Assembly (NCBI GenBank): GCA_019114515.1
Contig: DXFH01000027.1
Coordinates: 41,759-105,758 of the forward strand
Direction: 5' to 3'
From: Candidatus Limosilactobacillus merdigallinarum
GTDB lineage: Bacteria > Bacillota > Bacilli > Lactobacillales > Lactobacillaceae
Length of the DNA: 64,000 nt
The number at the start of each line of letters is the position of its first letter. Within the stretch, counting starts at the first letter, position 1. Of this stretch, positions 44,738 through 56,313 are shown in pieces. Position numbers and translations under genes: made by a program. The notes under the pieces were generated by a model. The model had not been told where the DNA came from and made no database searches. It was given only the letters and a program-made list of their open reading frames with translations.

Positions 44738-47700
44738 TTAGAAAAGGCTAAGCTGATTACGATCTGGCAAAGAATCCAAGACATGGTTATCAGTCAAAAA
44801 GTCGATAATCGTTTGTGACACCTTACCACGTTCAGCCAGGTCTTCTTTAGATAAGAAGTTTTGCTCTTCTCTGGCAGCAACGATCTGCTTAGCAACGTTG
44901 ATTCCTAAGCCCGGCACCGCACGGAATGGAGCAATTAAAGTATCGCCATCAATTAACCAGGACTGTGCATCAGACCGCTGTAGGTCAACCATCTTGAACT
45001 TAAAGCCCCGCTCTAGCATTTCATTTGCCAATTCCAAAATCGTTAACAGACTCTTCTCCTTTGCAGTGGCTTCATTTCCTTTATCATTAATTGCCTTAAT
45101 TGCATTTTTAACGGCGTCTTTACCATGCGCCATAGCAACAATGTCAAAGTCATCGGCCCGTACAGAAAAGAAGGCTGCATAGTAAATGAGTGGGAAGTAA
45201 ACCTTAAAGTAGGCAATCCGTAACGCCATTAACACATAAGCAGCCGCGTGTGCCCGTGGGAACATGTACTTAATCTTCAGGCAAGAGTCAATGTACCATT
45301 GAGGAACATTTGCTTCATGCATTTTTGTCTGCCACTCATCAGGAATTCCACGACCGTGACGTACCGACTCCATCACCTGGAAAGATGTTTCTGAATCCAA
45401 GCCGTAATGGATCAAGTCGGTCATGATGTTGTCACGACAACCAATAACGTTAGCAATAGTCGCGGTACCATTCTTGATTAATTCCTGGGCGTTATCCAAC
45501 CACACACCAGTCCCGTGGGAAAGGCCAGAAATCTGCAGCAGCTGCGAATAATTCTTTGGATGTGTATCTTCAAGCATTCCTCGAACAAACCGCGTGCCAA
45601 ATTCCGGCAACCCCAGCGTCCCGGTCTTGGAATTAATCTGTTCTTCGGTGACTCCTAATGCTTTTGGACTCGAGAATAGACTCATCACCCCAGGATCATC
45701 CATTGGGATCGTCCGCGGATTAATCCCCGACAAATCTTGCAAAGCACGAATCATCGTAGGGTCATCATGTCCCAGAATATCCATCTTAAGGATATTATCG
45801 TGGATCGAGTGGAAGTCGAAGTGTGTCGTTTCCCAAGCAGCATCTTGATCATCAGCTGGATATTGAACAGGGGTAAAATCATAAATATCCATATCATCCG
45901 GAACAATGATAATCCCTGCAGGGTGTTGACCCGTTGTCCGCTTTACACCGGTTGCCCCTTTAGCTAGCCGATCCTCTTCAGCTCCCCGAAAGGTCTGATC
46001 GGTATCGCGTTCGTAAGCCTTAACGTAACCATAAGCCGTCTTGTCGGCCACCGTACCAATCGTACCGGCACGGAAAACATTCTTTTCACCAAACAAGACC
46101 TTCATGTAGTTATGAGCGATTGGCTGATAGTCACCGGAGAAGTTCAGGTCAATATCTGGCACCTTATTCCCCTTAAATCCTAAGAAAGTTTGGAACGGAA
46201 TATCGTGACCATCCTTGATCATCAAGGTACCACATTTAGGACATTTCTTATCGGGAAGGTCAAAGCCAGAACTATATTCACCATGGGTATAGAAATGATT
46301 GTACTGACATTTTGGACAACGATAATGCGGTGGCAACGGGTTAACTTCCGTAATTCCCGATAATGTAGCGACCACACTAGAGCCGACAGAACCCCGAGAA
46401 CCAACCAAGTAACCATCCTTGTTAGATTTAGCTACTAGACGCTGGGCAATCAGATAAATAACTGAAAACCCGTTCTTAACAATGGAATTCAGTTCTAGTT
46501 CGACCCGGTCTTTGACCAATTTAGGAAGTGGATCACCATACCACTTCTTAGCCGTTGCCCAAGTCCGATCCTGAATTTCTTGTTCCGCCCCTTTCATGTG
46601 AGGCGTGTATAAGCGGTCCTGAACCGGTCGGAGGTCTTCATCCACTTCATCTGCAATCTTATGGGTATTAGTAACAACGATTTGGTGGGCTAAATCATCA
46701 CCCAAGAACGCGAACTCATTAAGCATCTCATCAGTCGTCCGGAAATGAACGTCTGGTCGATGCGTCCGGTTCAGCGGGTTGGCACCACCTTGAGAATTAA
46801 TCAAAATTTTACGATAGATTGCATCCTCTGGATTCAGGTAGTGAGCATCACCAGTGGCGACGACTGTCTTGCCTACATCATCACCCAGTTTGACCATGTT
46901 CTTAAGGATATCTTCTAGGTGGTCTTCATTGCTAACAACGTGTTGTTCTAATAATGGGGCGTAATTTGGCTTCGGTTGAACTTCTAGGTAATCATAGAAG
47001 GCAGCCTTCTTTTTAGCCTCAGCATACCCTTTTTCCATCATGGCAGTAAATACTTCACCACTGGAACAGGCAGACCCAATTAACAACCCATCACGGTATT
47101 TAGTTAAGACACTGCGGGGGATTCGTGGCACACGATAAAAGTACTTAACGTTAGACAATGAGACCAACTTGTACATATTCTTCAGGCCAGCTTGAGTCGC
47201 CGCCAAGATAGTTGCGTGGAACGGCCGGCCGTGACGGTATGCACCATTATCAGTCATATGCTTGTTTAAATCATCAACATATTTAATGTCGTACCGTTTT
47301 TCTGCATCTTTTAAGAACAAATGCAGCAAGTGACCAGTGGCCTCAGCGTCGTAATTAGCCCGGTGGTGGTGAGCCAGTGCTACTTTGAACCGTTTGCTTA
47401 AAGTATTCAGTCGGTAGCTTCCCAGATTAGGGTAAAGAAAACGGGCTAACGGTAAAGTATCAATCACCGGTGCTTCAATTTCTGGCATATGGTGACGTCG
47501 ATAACCCGTATTCATAAAGCCCATATCAAATGAGACGTTATGGCCGGCAATAATGGCATCGCCGCAGAAGTCCCGAAACATCTTAAAGACTTCTTTTTCC
47601 GTCTTAGAGCCATGCACCATCTCATTCGTAATGCTCGTCAGTTCGGTAGTCTGTTCAGAAAGCGGGAAACCAGGATCAATGAACTCATCGAACCGGTCAA

Positions 47701-49072
47701 TCACCTCGCCATCCTTCATTTTGCTGGCAGACAATTCGATTACACGGTCGTAAATAGCAGACAGACCGGAAGTTTCCACGTCAAATACGACATAGGTAGC
47801 CCCAGAAAGTTCTTGGTGGTTTTCGTTATAGACCAGCGGAATGCCATCATCCACAACGTTTGCTTCCACCCCATAGATCATTTTAATCTTATGTTCTTTT
47901 TTCTTGCCGTCATAAGAGGCTTTAAAAGCTTCAGGGAAGCCCTGTACCCCGGCATGATCGGTAATCGCAATGGCCGGTTGTCCCCACTTAATTGCCTGCT
48001 TGACATACTCACTAATGCTGTTAGTGGCGTCCATTGTGGACATCGTGGTGTGCAAATGCAATTCAATGCGCTTGTCATCTTTATCTGCCTTGTCTTCGCG
48101 AACAGGGTGCGAAACCAAATTGATGTCGTATGCATTCAGGGTGAGGTCACGCATGAAACTATCTTCTTGAACCGATCCGCGAACCTTTACCCATTCACCT
48201 TCATTAAACTGCTTAAAGGCTGCTTCATCCTTATCGTCGCGGGAGAACTTCTTGATTGAAATTGAGGAAGTGTAATCCGTAATCTCTAGAATCATTAATT
48301 GCCGACCGGACCGCAGCTCTTTGACGTCCTTGGAGAAGATGTAACCTTCAACCACAACGTTGCGTTCTTCTTCTGTGATAGTCTCCATTTGGCGTACTTC
48401 AGCCTGGTCATTAATGACTTTACCAATTTGAGCTGGCCCATCACTTGCCGCTTTAGCCGCCGCCTGTTTGCGTTGTGCCTGATGACTCTTAATCTGTGAC
48501 ATCGCCTTTTGAACTAAGGCAGCATCAGCCTTTTCTTGTTGATCCTTTAATTCTTTTAATTGAGCAGCCGCTGCATCCTCATCGACCACCGGATGAATTC
48601 TGAACGCAGGAAAACCAGCATCCAAGTAAGCTTGCTCAATTTTTCCGAGAAAGTTATGACTAACGAATTCTTTAACCTTCTCATTTTCCAGCATTAATTC
48701 AATTCGCTCATTGTGCTTCTCTGGTAACGTTTTTTCAGCCAATTCGAAGCCCATGCCACTAGTGCCTACTTCTTCATTTGCTAAAAAGCGCCAATAATCG
48801 CCAATGAGCTTGCTGTCGACCTCTTTACTATCAGTTTTGATCACAACTTGAACATCCGCATGGGCCAGTTCTTTAAAAGAAATTTGCAGTCGATGAATCA
48901 ATTCATGGTAAACCTTAAACGGCAGTACCTGTGGGAAATACAGCTGTAGATCCCAACGACGCGATTTTTGATGCACAATTACCTGATCTACCCGGCCCTT
49001 TGCTAAAGCTGGATCTTGATACTGGATCTGATCAGTTAACTTATCAAATTTTTGTGTGGCATTTAACGCCAA
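44738..49072 (-). CDS. polC: DNA polymerase III alpha subunit PolC
   Basis: The approximately 1444-residue Gram-positive replicase contains an OB domain ([10 protein letters not shown]), a PHP domain ([15 protein letters not shown]), an inserted 3'-5' exonuclease ([20 protein letters not shown]) and the polymerase core ([12 protein letters not shown]). The GTG at 49081 lies inside the GAGGTGA ribosome site, so the TTG at 49072, five bases after it, is the likely start. Full length. Confidence 0.96.
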   Translation of the reverse strand: MALNATQKFDKLTDQIQYQDPALAKGRVDQVIVHQKSRRWDLQLYFPQVLPFKVYHELIHRLQISFKELAHADVQVVIKTDSKEVDSKLIGDYWRFLANEEVGTSGMGFELAEKTLPEKHNERIELMLENEKVKEFVSHNFLGKIEQAYLDAGFPAFRIHPVVDEDAAAAQLKELKDQQEKADAALVQKAMSQIKSHQAQRKQAAAKAASDGPAQIGKVINDQAEVRQMETITEEERNVVVEGYIFSKDVKELRSGRQLMILEITDYTSSISIKKFSRDDKDEAAFKQFNEGEWVKVRGSVQEDSFMRDLTLNAYDINLVSHPVREDKADKDDKRIELHLHTTMSTMDATNSISEYVKQAIKWGQPAIAITDHAGVQGFPEAFKASYDGKKKEHKIKMIYGVEANVVDDGIPLVYNENHQELSGATYVVFDVETSGLSAIYDRVIELSASKMKDGEVIDRFDEFIDPGFPLSEQTTELTSITNEMVHGSKTEKEVFKMFRDFCGDAIIAGHNVSFDMGFMNTGYRRHHMPEIEAPVIDTLPLARFLYPNLGSYRLNTLSKRFKVALAHHHRANYDAEATGHLLHLFLKDAEKRYDIKYVDDLNKHMTDNGAYRHGRPFHATILAATQAGLKNMYKLVSLSNVKYFYRVPRIPRSVLTKYRDGLLIGSACSSGEVFTAMMEKGYAEAKKKAAFYDYLEVQPKPNYAPLLEQHVVSNEDHLEDILKNMVKLGDDVGKTVVATGDAHYLNPEDAIYRKILINSQGGANPLNRTHRPDVHFRTTDEMLNEFAFLGDDLAHQIVVTNTHKIADEVDEDLRPVQDRLYTPHMKGAEQEIQDRTWATAKKWYGDPLPKLVKDRVELELNSIVKNGFSVIYLIAQRLVAKSNKDGYLVGSRGSVGSSVVATLSGITEVNPLPPHYRCPKCQYNHFYTHGEYSSGFDLPDKKCPKCGTLMIKDGHDIPFQTFLGFKGNKVPDIDLNFSGDYQPIAHNYMKVLFGEKNVFRAGTIGTVADKTAYGYVKAYERDTDQTFRGAEEDRLAKGATGVKRTTGQHPAGIIIVPDDMDIYDFTPVQYPADDQDAAWETTHFDFHSIHDNILKMDILGHDDPTMIRALQDLSGINPRTIPMDDPGVMSLFSSPKALGVTEEQINSKTGTLGLPEFGTRFVRGMLEDTHPKNYSQLLQISGLSHGTGVWLDNAQELIKNGTATIANVIGCRDNIMTDLIHYGLDSETSFQVMESVRHGRGIPDEWQTKMHEANVPQWYIDSCLKIKYMFPRAHAAAYVLMALRIAYFKVYFPLIYYAAFFSVRADDFDIVAMAHGKDAVKNAIKAINDKGNEATAKEKSLLTILELANEMLERGFKFKMVDLQRSDAQSWLIDGDTLIAPFRAVPGLGINVAKQIVAAREEQNFLSKEDLAERGKVSQTIIDFLTDNHVLDSLPDRNQLSLF

Positions 49073-49093
49073 TGTTTTCACCTCGCTAGATAG

Positions 49094-49145
49094 AAAAACG
49101 CGGCTGCTGTTAAATCATTATGGAATTAACTATCCAGCCACGTTT
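49094..49145 (-). terminator. proS terminator
   Basis: AAACGTGGCTG pairs with CAGCCGCGTTT around a long loop, followed by TTC-rich sequence; it separates proS from polC. Confidence 0.75.
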
Positions 49146-49155
49146 AAACGCTTCA

Positions 49156-50901
49156 TTATTTTTCTTCAGCACCAGCGTCCGTCTTATTTAATTGTTTCAG
49201 TAGAATTTGGATGGTATTAGCTACTTCCTCGGTTTTGACTTCCAAGGTTTCACCAGTTTGACGAATCTTAATTTCGACAATTCCATCACTCGCCTTCTTA
49301 CCAACCGTAACCCGTAATGGGATACCAATTAAGTCGGAGTCAGCGAACTTAACACCAGCACGTTCCTTACGATCATCAACCAGAACTTCTAATCCTGCAT
49401 CTTCCAGCTGCTTAGTGACCTCGTCAGCGACCTGGACCTGATCTTCCTTCTTAACGTTAACCGGGATCACATGAACGTCAAACGGTGCAATACTGTCTGG
49501 CCATACTAAACCGTGTTCATCCGCCATCTGTTCAGCAATTGCAGACAGCAAACGGGTAACTCCAATACCATAGCAGCCCATTTCAACATCGGTTTGGCGA
49601 CCATTTTGATCCAATACTTGGGCACCCAAGACCTTGGAGTAATGCGTGCCCAACTTGAAGATATGGCCAATTTCAATTCCCCGTGTGAACTTGATCGGCT
49701 CGCCATCAGGTGCAATCTCGCCTTCCTGGACCGTCCGGAAATCACCAAACTGGTCAACCCGGAAGTCACGGTCGATATTGGAATTGATGTAGTGATGACC
49801 ATCATCATTGGCCCCGCAAGCCACATTGACAAGCACTTGAACATACTTATCAGCTAAGATCTTGACCTCTTTGCCCACACCAACAGGACCTAATGAACCT
49901 GGATGAGCACCAAGGTAATTAACCGCTTGTTCTTCCGTCGCTAAAGTTAAATCTTCTGCGCCTAAAGCATTTTGTACCTTAGTTTCATTAACTTCATCGT
50001 TACCCCGCATGAGCACCATGACTGGCTGGAAGTCGTCCTCACCCATCTTAGCCATAAATAACATTGCTTTAAGAATTTGGTCAGCATCAACGCCAAGACT
50101 TTCAGCAGCTTCATCAACACTGTGAGCACCAGGTGTAGCCTTTTTCGTTAACGCTGCTGGTTCAGCATGCTGCTGTTGGCCAGTAAACTTGCTGGTGGCC
50201 TTTTCCAAATTCGCAGCATAGCCCTTGTCAGTGTATGCAATAGTATCTTCACCAACTTCAGCGGGGGCAGAAAATTCTTGTGAGTTTTTGCCACCCATCG
50301 TCCCGGAGTCAGCCAGAATTACTTTATAGTTTAAGCCGACACGATCAAAAATATTACGGTAAGCACGTGCCTGCAAATCATACATCTTATCTAGTCCAGC
50401 CTTGTCAGCGGAGAAAGAATAGGCGTCAAGCATCTCGAATTCCTTACCCCGCAGAATACCATACCGTGGACGATCTTCATCACGAAACTTATCTTGAAGT
50501 TGATACACAACTAAAGGCAACTTCTTGTAAGATTTGATGCTATCCCGGATCACTTCCGTAAAGCTTTCCTCATGCGTTGGTCCCAGAATAAACTCGCGAT
50601 CGCGCCGGTCCTTCAGCTTGAATAAGTTATCCCCATAAGCCTCATAGCGTCCGGATTCTTTCCACAAGTCAGCGGGAAGCAATGCCGGCATCATCATCTC
50701 TACGGCATCAGCCTTTTCCATTTCGTCACGAATGATATTTTCCACTTTACGGATTACCCGGTAAGCTAATGGCAAGTATGACCAAACCCCCGCTGAGATT
50801 TGGTAAATGTATCCAGCACGTGCCATCATTTTATGACTCAGGGCTTCCGCATCCGCTGGGGCCTCCTTTTTCGTTGGAATCAACATTTTTGACTGTTTCA
50901 T
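49156..50901 (-). CDS. proS: proline-tRNA ligase (bacterial type)
   Basis: The 581-residue class II synthetase charges tRNA-Pro. Between class II motifs 2 and 3 it carries the editing (INS) domain (residues about 230-400, with GAHSVDEAAESLGV), which clears Ala-tRNA-Pro, and it ends with the anticodon domain. Motif 2 is seen at KFRDEDRPRYGILRGKEFEM. No T-box is visible upstream; it follows rseP by 20 nt in the same operon. Confidence 0.96.
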   Translation of the reverse strand: MKQSKMLIPTKKEAPADAEALSHKMMARAGYIYQISAGVWSYLPLAYRVIRKVENIIRDEMEKADAVEMMMPALLPADLWKESGRYEAYGDNLFKLKDRRDREFILGPTHEESFTEVIRDSIKSYKKLPLVVYQLQDKFRDEDRPRYGILRGKEFEMLDAYSFSADKAGLDKMYDLQARAYRNIFDRVGLNYKVILADSGTMGGKNSQEFSAPAEVGEDTIAYTDKGYAANLEKATSKFTGQQQHAEPAALTKKATPGAHSVDEAAESLGVDADQILKAMLFMAKMGEDDFQPVMVLMRGNDEVNETKVQNALGAEDLTLATEEQAVNYLGAHPGSLGPVGVGKEVKILADKYVQVLVNVACGANDDGHHYINSNIDRDFRVDQFGDFRTVQEGEIAPDGEPIKFTRGIEIGHIFKLGTHYSKVLGAQVLDQNGRQTDVEMGCYGIGVTRLLSAIAEQMADEHGLVWPDSIAPFDVHVIPVNVKKEDQVQVADEVTKQLEDAGLEVLVDDRKERAGVKFADSDLIGIPLRVTVGKKASDGIVEIKIRQTGETLEVKTEEVANTIQILLKQLNKTDAGAEEK

Positions 50902-50921
50902 GATTTTTTCTCCTTCAATCT

Positions 50922-52193
50922 TTATCTAATAAAGTACCTTTGTACATCATTCCACGTTACTAAAATCATTAATATCAACAGGAAAGCGAAACCGATTAAG
51001 GTAACCACACCTTCTGCTCTTTCCGGAATTGGTCGACGGATAATAGATTCGATAATGTTGAGCAACAATTTACCGCCGTCTAATGCCGGGATTGGCAATA
51101 AGTTGACAATCCCCAGGTTGATTGATAACAGAGCCAGAAAGTTCAGCACGCCATTAACCCCAAGGGACGCGGCCTGTGAAGTACCGACGTACATGGCTAC
51201 TGGGCCACCAAGATCATTCAAACTAAAGCCATGAGTAAACATATGACCTAAAACGGTAAAAATCAAGGTGCCTGCAGAAACAAATTGTTGCCAGCCGTAA
51301 CGAATGCGATCGGCGAACCCGTGTTTCTGCTCTTCCCTAATGCCAATTTGACCAATTGTTTGGCGGCCCTGACGAACCTTCTTTGGTTTAACCGTTGTTT
51401 CATGTGTTTTACCATTATGAACATATTCAATCTTGGTGTTTTTGCCCGGCCGGCTTGAAATATTAGTGGCTAAATCTTGCCAATTGCTGGTTTTCTTTCC
51501 TTGAACCCGGACAATGCGGTCACCAGTAACTAAACCTGCCCGAGCAGCCACTGAGCCTGACTTAACCTGTCCTAATTGATTACTATTTGTCGGAATTCCT
51601 GGCAAAGTGAATCCTAAAACAATAAATACCAAAAGAGAAAGGATGAAGTTATTCATCGGGCCAGCAAAATTCGTCATCATGCGATCAGGTAGACTAGCCG
51701 AATTAAACTGTACATCGCGAGGAGCAATTCGCACCTGTGTGCCATCTTTTTCAATAATTGAGGCATCGTGATTGACACGATAAGTTTCAACTTCGCTTTC
51801 ATCACCGTTAACGTAACCCTTAATCCAGAGCTGATCAACCAGGTCCTTGTCAACCACCTGGAGAGGCAGTCCCTGAAAAAGGCCCGGTTTATCGGATGCG
51901 TTAATAGTCACTACTTCTTGATTATCATTTAATTGAATCGTTACCGGCGTTCCTGGGCGAATGTCATCGTCTTCATCATCCATCCCGGCCATGCGAACAT
52001 AGCCGCCCAGCGGAAGGATACGAATGGTATAGGTAGTGCCGTTACGTTGACTCCACCAAATTTTGGGACCCATGCCGATGGAAAATTCCCGCACTAATAT
52101 CCCCGCTCGTTTAGCAAAGTAATAGTGTCCGAATTCGTGGACTAGAACAAGTACCCCAAAAACGATAATAAATGTAATAATTGTGATTATCAA
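50922..52193 (-). CDS. rseP: site-2 intramembrane metalloprotease RseP
   Basis: The 423-residue membrane protease has HEFGH at 19-23 in the first helix, one periplasmic-side PDZ domain (VKSGSVAARAGLVTGDRIVRV) and the second metal ligand motif in NLLPIPALDGG. It cleaves membrane proteins such as anti-sigma factors and cleared signal peptides. It lies between cdsA and proS, the typical order of Firmicutes. Confidence 0.95.
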   Translation of the reverse strand: MIITIITFIIVFGVLVLVHEFGHYYFAKRAGILVREFSIGMGPKIWWSQRNGTTYTIRILPLGGYVRMAGMDDEDDDIRPGTPVTIQLNDNQEVVTINASDKPGLFQGLPLQVVDKDLVDQLWIKGYVNGDESEVETYRVNHDASIIEKDGTQVRIAPRDVQFNSASLPDRMMTNFAGPMNNFILSLLVFIVLGFTLPGIPTNSNQLGQVKSGSVAARAGLVTGDRIVRVQGKKTSNWQDLATNISSRPGKNTKIEYVHNGKTHETTVKPKKVRQGRQTIGQIGIREEQKHGFADRIRYGWQQFVSAGTLIFTVLGHMFTHGFSLNDLGGPVAMYVGTSQAASLGVNGVLNFLALLSINLGIVNLLPIPALDGGKLLLNIIESIIRRPIPERAEGVVTLIGFAFLLILMILVTWNDVQRYFIR

Positions 52194-52212
52194 AGAGTCA
52201 CCCCTGTGTTTT

Positions 52213-53010
52213 TTAGATAATGCCTAACAGGTAGAGAGCCGGCATGACCATCAGCATACTGTCAAAACGATCAAGGATTCCACCGTGACCAGGTAAAATC
52301 TTACCAGAGTCCTTAACGCCATAATAACGTTTCAAAGATGACTCCACTAAGTCACCAAACTGACCGAGAATCGACAACAAGATCGTTAGGATAACCATCA
52401 ACCACCATGAGTGGTAGCCAACTGGAATAAATGCTAAGTAGATCGCTAAAATGATCGTGGCAAAAATGGTACCACAAATGGAGCCTTCCCAAGTTTTATT
52501 CGGGCTAACGCGTGGTGCCAGCTTATGTCTACCAAAGGCCCGACCAAAGATGTAAGCACCACTATCAGTCAGCCAAACGATTAACATCCCGTACAGTAAA
52601 GTTTGGAAGTTAATTGCACGAGCTGCCACAAAGCAGTTAAAGCCCATGCCAATATATAGCATGCCTAAAACGACCACGCCAGCATCATCAATGCTGAAAC
52701 GAACCTTGTGAATAACTGTGTGCAGCAATATAAGCATGACCAGTAAATAAAAAGTAGTCAGCCGGTTAAATGGTCCTGGTAAAAAGCTGAGCCAACTCTT
52801 CGGCACAATCATCACTGCGACACCTAAATAAGACATAATCGCAGGAAAAGACGTTAAGAACATCTTTTTCATAATCAAAATTTCAGACATTGCCACAATG
52901 CCTAAAACGATCGCCGCAATCGTCAAAGGCAGATGACCAATAATGATTAACGGTATAAAGATTGCCAATGCAACAATGGCTGTAATTACTCGTGTTTTCA
53001 AACTTTCCAC
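52213..53010 (-). CDS. cdsA: phosphatidate cytidylyltransferase
   Basis: The 265-residue membrane enzyme makes CDP-diacylglycerol from phosphatidate and CTP. The signature is at the C-terminus: SPNKTWEGS, then SSLKR and DSGKILPGHGGILDRFDS. Several membrane helices precede it. It follows uppS by 4 nt. Confidence 0.96.
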   Translation of the reverse strand: MESLKTRVITAIVALAIFIPLIIIGHLPLTIAAIVLGIVAMSEILIMKKMFLTSFPAIMSYLGVAVMIVPKSWLSFLPGPFNRLTTFYLLVMLILLHTVIHKVRFSIDDAGVVVLGMLYIGMGFNCFVAARAINFQTLLYGMLIVWLTDSGAYIFGRAFGRHKLAPRVSPNKTWEGSICGTIFATIILAIYLAFIPVGYHSWWLMVILTILLSILGQFGDLVESSLKRYYGVKDSGKILPGHGGILDRFDSMLMVMPALYLLGII

Positions 53011-53014
53011 CTAC

Positions 53015-53779
53015 CTATTTATTTTTTAATCCACCAAAGCGACGATGACGCTGTTGAAACTCTACAATTGCCTTTTTCAACAGTTCACCATTAAAGTCTG
53101 GCCAGTGCTCTTTCATGAAGACAAACTCACTGTAAGCCACCTGCCACAGCATGAAGTTGCTTAGTCTTTCCTCACCACTAGTTCGAATTAGCAAGTCAGG
53201 ATCAGTGTATGGTGCCAACTGGGCAGACATCAAATGACTATCTACCATTTTTTCATTAATTTGTTTTGGCTGCAGGTCACCTGCCTGAACTTGCTCAGCC
53301 AACTTACGAGTAGCGCGAACAATTTCATCTCGCCCGCCATAATTTAAGGCAAAGTTTAATATCATGCCATTGCAGTCTTCTGTGTCTTTCATTGCATCAT
53401 ATACAGCCTGCTGCGTCTTCTTTGGCAACCGACTGATATCACCCATAACCGTGACTTTAACGTTATTTTTTACCAGATCTGGGACAAATGAGTTAAAGAA
53501 TCGAATTGGCAAGTTCATGAGGAAGCTTACCTCACTGGCTGGTCGTTTCCAATTTTCAGTTGAGAAAGCATACAGTGACAAGATCTTTACGCCAAGATCA
53601 GACGCCGCGATGGTCACTTTCTTGACCGTGTCCATTCCTTGCTGATGACCGGCAACTCGTGGCAAGTGTCTTGCCTGTGCCCAGCGACCATTACCATCCA
53701 TTATGATAGCAATATGGTTGGGAATGCGCGCCATATCTAGCTTTGGCTGTTTTGGATCTTGCTTAATTTCTTTGGCCAA
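53015..53779 (-). CDS. uppS: undecaprenyl diphosphate synthase
   Basis: The enzyme (about 254 residues) makes the C55 carrier lipid of wall synthesis from isoprenyl units that mevalonate enzymes such as MvaS provide. The family start IIMDGNGRWAQAR and the later segments YAFSTENWKRP, NFALNYGGRDEI and DLLIRTSGEERLSNF are intact. The in-frame GTG at 53788 lies in the GGAGG ribosome site, so the TTG at 53779 is favoured. Confidence 0.95.
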   Translation of the reverse strand: MAKEIKQDPKQPKLDMARIPNHIAIIMDGNGRWAQARHLPRVAGHQQGMDTVKKVTIAASDLGVKILSLYAFSTENWKRPASEVSFLMNLPIRFFNSFVPDLVKNNVKVTVMGDISRLPKKTQQAVYDAMKDTEDCNGMILNFALNYGGRDEIVRATRKLAEQVQAGDLQPKQINEKMVDSHLMSAQLAPYTDPDLLIRTSGEERLSNFMLWQVAYSEFVFMKEHWPDFNGELLKKAIVEFQQRHRRFGGLKNK

Positions 53780-53816
53780 TCCTTGCACCCTCCATTTTCA
53801 AAATTCAACAACCATC

Positions 53817-53825
53817 ATTCTACCA
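53817..53825 (-). promoter_or_regulatory. extended -10 promoter before uppS
   Basis: TGG-TAGAAT (TAGAAT at 53817-53822), about 38 nt before the uppS start, downstream of the frr terminator. Confidence 0.5.
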
Positions 53826-53879
53826 GATTATGCACTATTCCTCTACTATCCTCATAATCATCCTAATATACAAATACAC

Positions 53880-53918
53880 AAAAACGTGGCAAATGCCATC
53901 TGGCTTCTGCCACGTTTT
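53880..53918 (-). terminator. frr terminator
   Basis: AAAACGTGGCA pairs with TGCCACGTTTT around a 16-base loop, followed by TTG-rich sequence. Confidence 0.85.
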
Positions 53919-53934
53919 GCGAAAGATAGGGGAA

Positions 53935-54495
53935 TTAGTTGGACATCAATTCATCTTCCTTGTCCTTAGCGATCTTTTCCAGATTCTTAATTCCATTGTC
54001 GGTTTCTTTCTGGACCTTGTCTTCTAAGTCATGGTAAACGTCGTCGTTAAAGTCACCGTCTTTATTACCCTTTTTCAGGTCATCCATGGCTTCACGCCGG
54101 ACATTACGGACAGCTACCTTGGCCTTTTCCAATTCGGCTTTTACCTGCTTGACCAGTTCTTTACGCCGATCTTCAGTCAATTGTGGGATGATCAACCGAA
54201 TGGCCTCACCATCATTTTGTGGTGTCAGACCCAGATTAGATTCATAGATAGCTCGCTCAATATCCTTCAAGGTCGTTTTATCATATGGTGTGATCAACAG
54301 CTGCCGCGCTTCTGGCACTGTGATAGAAGCCATTTGATTCAATGGGGTTGGTGCACCATAGTAATCAACCTTCACCGGATTCAGTAAGCTGGCATTGGCC
54401 CGACCGGCACGAACATCAGCCAGAGTCCTTTGCAATGCATCGCCAGACTTAGCCATTTTTTCTTTGGCTGTTTTTAAAATGTCGTCTCCGTTCAT
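53935..54495 (-). CDS. frr: ribosome recycling factor
   Basis: The 186-residue protein splits post-termination ribosomes with EF-G. Typical segments are [32 protein letters not shown] and the C-terminal coiled pair of helices. It begins 3 nt after pyrH ends; tsf-pyrH-frr is the canonical order. Confidence 0.97.
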   Translation of the reverse strand: MNGDDILKTAKEKMAKSGDALQRTLADVRAGRANASLLNPVKVDYYGAPTPLNQMASITVPEARQLLITPYDKTTLKDIERAIYESNLGLTPQNDGEAIRLIIPQLTEDRRKELVKQVKAELEKAKVAVRNVRREAMDDLKKGNKDGDFNDDVYHDLEDKVQKETDNGIKNLEKIAKDKEDELMSN

Positions 54496-54498
54496 AAC

Positions 54499-55224
54499 TT
54501 AATCCCCCTCAATTGTCGTTCCAATGTGTTCACCCTTGACAACCTTTAAAATATTGCCTGGGGTGTTTAAGTTAAAGACTACCAATGGAATATGATTATC
54601 CATTGACATGGAACTAGCAGTCGAATCCATCACATGTAAGTGTTTATCAATAATGTCCATGTGCGTCAAGTGTGCATACTTCTTTGCATTAGGATCCTTC
54701 TTTGGATCAGCAGAATAGACACCGTCAACACCATTCTTCGCCATTAAGATTGCATCGGCATTCATTTCGGCAGCACGCAAAGCAGCAGTGGTATCAGTTG
54801 AGAAGTAAGGACTGCCCGTCCCCCCGGCAAAGATAACTACTCGGCCTTTTTCTAGATGCCGGATAGCTTTGCGCCGAATGTATGGTTCAGCAATTTGCCG
54901 CATCTCAATCGAAGTCTGAACACGAGTTTCAACCCCGATACATTCTAATGCGTCTTGTAATGATAGTGCGTTCATAATCGTAGCCAGCATCCCAATGTAG
55001 TCAGCCTGAGCACGTTCCATGCCTAGCTTTTCACCAGTAACACCACGCCACATATTGCCACCACCGACAACAATACAAATCTGCACGCCCATTGCGTGAA
55101 CTTCTTTAATTTCTTTGGCAACGGTCTTCAGTTCTGGTGGATTAATCCCAAAGCCTTGATCGCCAGCTAACGCTTCTCCACTGAGTTTCAGTATTACTCG
55201 TTTATATTTAATATCAGCAGCCAT
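54499..55224 (-). CDS. pyrH: UMP kinase
   Basis: The 241-residue hexameric kinase phosphorylates UMP with ATP and is feedback regulated by UTP. The amino-acid-kinase fold motifs [13 protein letters not shown] at the start, [10 protein letters not shown], and [16 protein letters not shown] are intact. It has a ribosome site AGGAGGAAC. Confidence 0.97.
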   Translation of the reverse strand: MAADIKYKRVILKLSGEALAGDQGFGINPPELKTVAKEIKEVHAMGVQICIVVGGGNMWRGVTGEKLGMERAQADYIGMLATIMNALSLQDALECIGVETRVQTSIEMRQIAEPYIRRKAIRHLEKGRVVIFAGGTGSPYFSTDTTAALRAAEMNADAILMAKNGVDGVYSADPKKDPNAKKYAHLTHMDIIDKHLHVMDSTASSMSMDNHIPLVVFNLNTPGNILKVVKGEHIGTTIEGD

Positions 55225-55262
55225 AAATGTTCCTCCTAGCCGTGTTTAATCCTAAATGGTGA

Positions 55263-55289
55263 AAAAGGCTGGGAAAATCCCGGCCTTTT
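55263..55289 (-). terminator. terminator between tsf and pyrH
   Basis: AAAAGGC-GGGA arms form a stem around a short loop, followed by five T, so tsf and pyrH are only partially co-transcribed. Confidence 0.75.
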
Positions 55290-55335
55290 GAGCATTATTG
55301 CGCTAAATTAACCGTTGTTGATTCAACAATCTCGA

Positions 55336-56214
55336 TTAGCGGTTTAATTCTTGTTGGATTTCATCGGCAAGGTTGGTCTGCTTCTTTTCAATACCTTCAC
55401 CGACTTCGTAACGAACAAAGGCCTTCAGCTTGCCGCCCTTGGAAGCAACATATTCACCAACGGTCTTGTCACTGTCCTTAACAAAGTCTTGGTCTTCCAG
55501 ACAAATTTCGGATAAGAACTTGCGCAGACGGCCTTCAACAATCTTGTCAACGATCTTTTCAGGCTTGCCTTCGTTTAAAGTTTCTTCCTTGAAGACTTCA
55601 CGTTCATGTTCCATCCGGTCAGCTGGAACATCATCCTTAGTCATAAATTCAGGGTTAACGGCAGCAACGTGCATAGCAACATCCTTAGCAGTTGCTTCGT
55701 CAGCACCTTCCAGAACAACTAAAGCAGCAATCCGGCCACCCTGGTGTAAGTAAGCACCAAAGTTGTCGCCGTCTTCTTTGTGTAATACTTCAAAACGACG
55801 AAGGCTGACCTTTTCACCAGTCTTACGAGTAGTTTCAGTTAAGTCTTCCTTTAAAGTACCAGTAGCAGTCTTCATTGCTAAAGCATCGTCAACATCCTTT
55901 GGCTGGTTAGCAACGATCTGCTTAGTAACATCCTTAAGGGCAGCCTTGAAAGGATCAGAAGCAGCAACGAAGTCCGTTTCTGAGTTCAATTCAACAATTG
56001 CAGCCGTGTTGCCATCGATTTCGATGTCCGTTAAACCTTCTGCTGCAACCTTGCTACTCTTCTTAGCAGCCTTAGCAATTCCCTTTTCACGCAGGTAATC
56101 CATGGCCTTGTCCATGTCACCATCACATTCTACCAATGCCTTCTTAGCATCCATAATTCCGGCACCGGACTTCTTACGTAATTCCATTACTTGGGCAGCT
56201 TTAATCTGAGCCAT
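55336..56214 (-). CDS. tsf: elongation factor Ts
   Basis: The 292-residue nucleotide exchange factor of EF-Tu has the N-terminal UBA domain ([19 protein letters not shown]) and the core region with [10 protein letters not shown]. Codon use is highly biased. It follows rpsB but is separated from it by a hairpin terminator. Confidence 0.97.
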   Translation of the reverse strand: MAQIKAAQVMELRKKSGAGIMDAKKALVECDGDMDKAMDYLREKGIAKAAKKSSKVAAEGLTDIEIDGNTAAIVELNSETDFVAASDPFKAALKDVTKQIVANQPKDVDDALAMKTATGTLKEDLTETTRKTGEKVSLRRFEVLHKEDGDNFGAYLHQGGRIAALVVLEGADEATAKDVAMHVAAVNPEFMTKDDVPADRMEHEREVFKEETLNEGKPEKIVDKIVEGRLRKFLSEICLEDQDFVKDSDKTVGEYVASKGGKLKAFVRYEVGEGIEKKQTNLADEIQQELNR

Positions 56215-56248
56215 TTTTATCTCTCCTTAAAATATAATTATTTTTAAT

Positions 56249-56299
56249 AAAAAAGGCTGTCTGCACTCAGGCCACGATGGTCCAACTGCAAAACAGCCT
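56249..56299 (-). terminator. terminator between rpsB and tsf
   Basis: AGGCTGT pairs with ACAGCCT, extended by TTGCA/TGCA, around an inner GGCC...GGTCC hairpin, followed by six T. It would lower tsf relative to rpsB. Confidence 0.75.
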
Positions 56300-56313
56300 A
56301 AGTTTAAACTATT

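Noticed and set aside
47540..48259. 239-codon plus-strand frame opposite polC
   Set aside because: Shadow of the conserved polC exonuclease/PHP region; no ribosome site, no known domain and no promoter.
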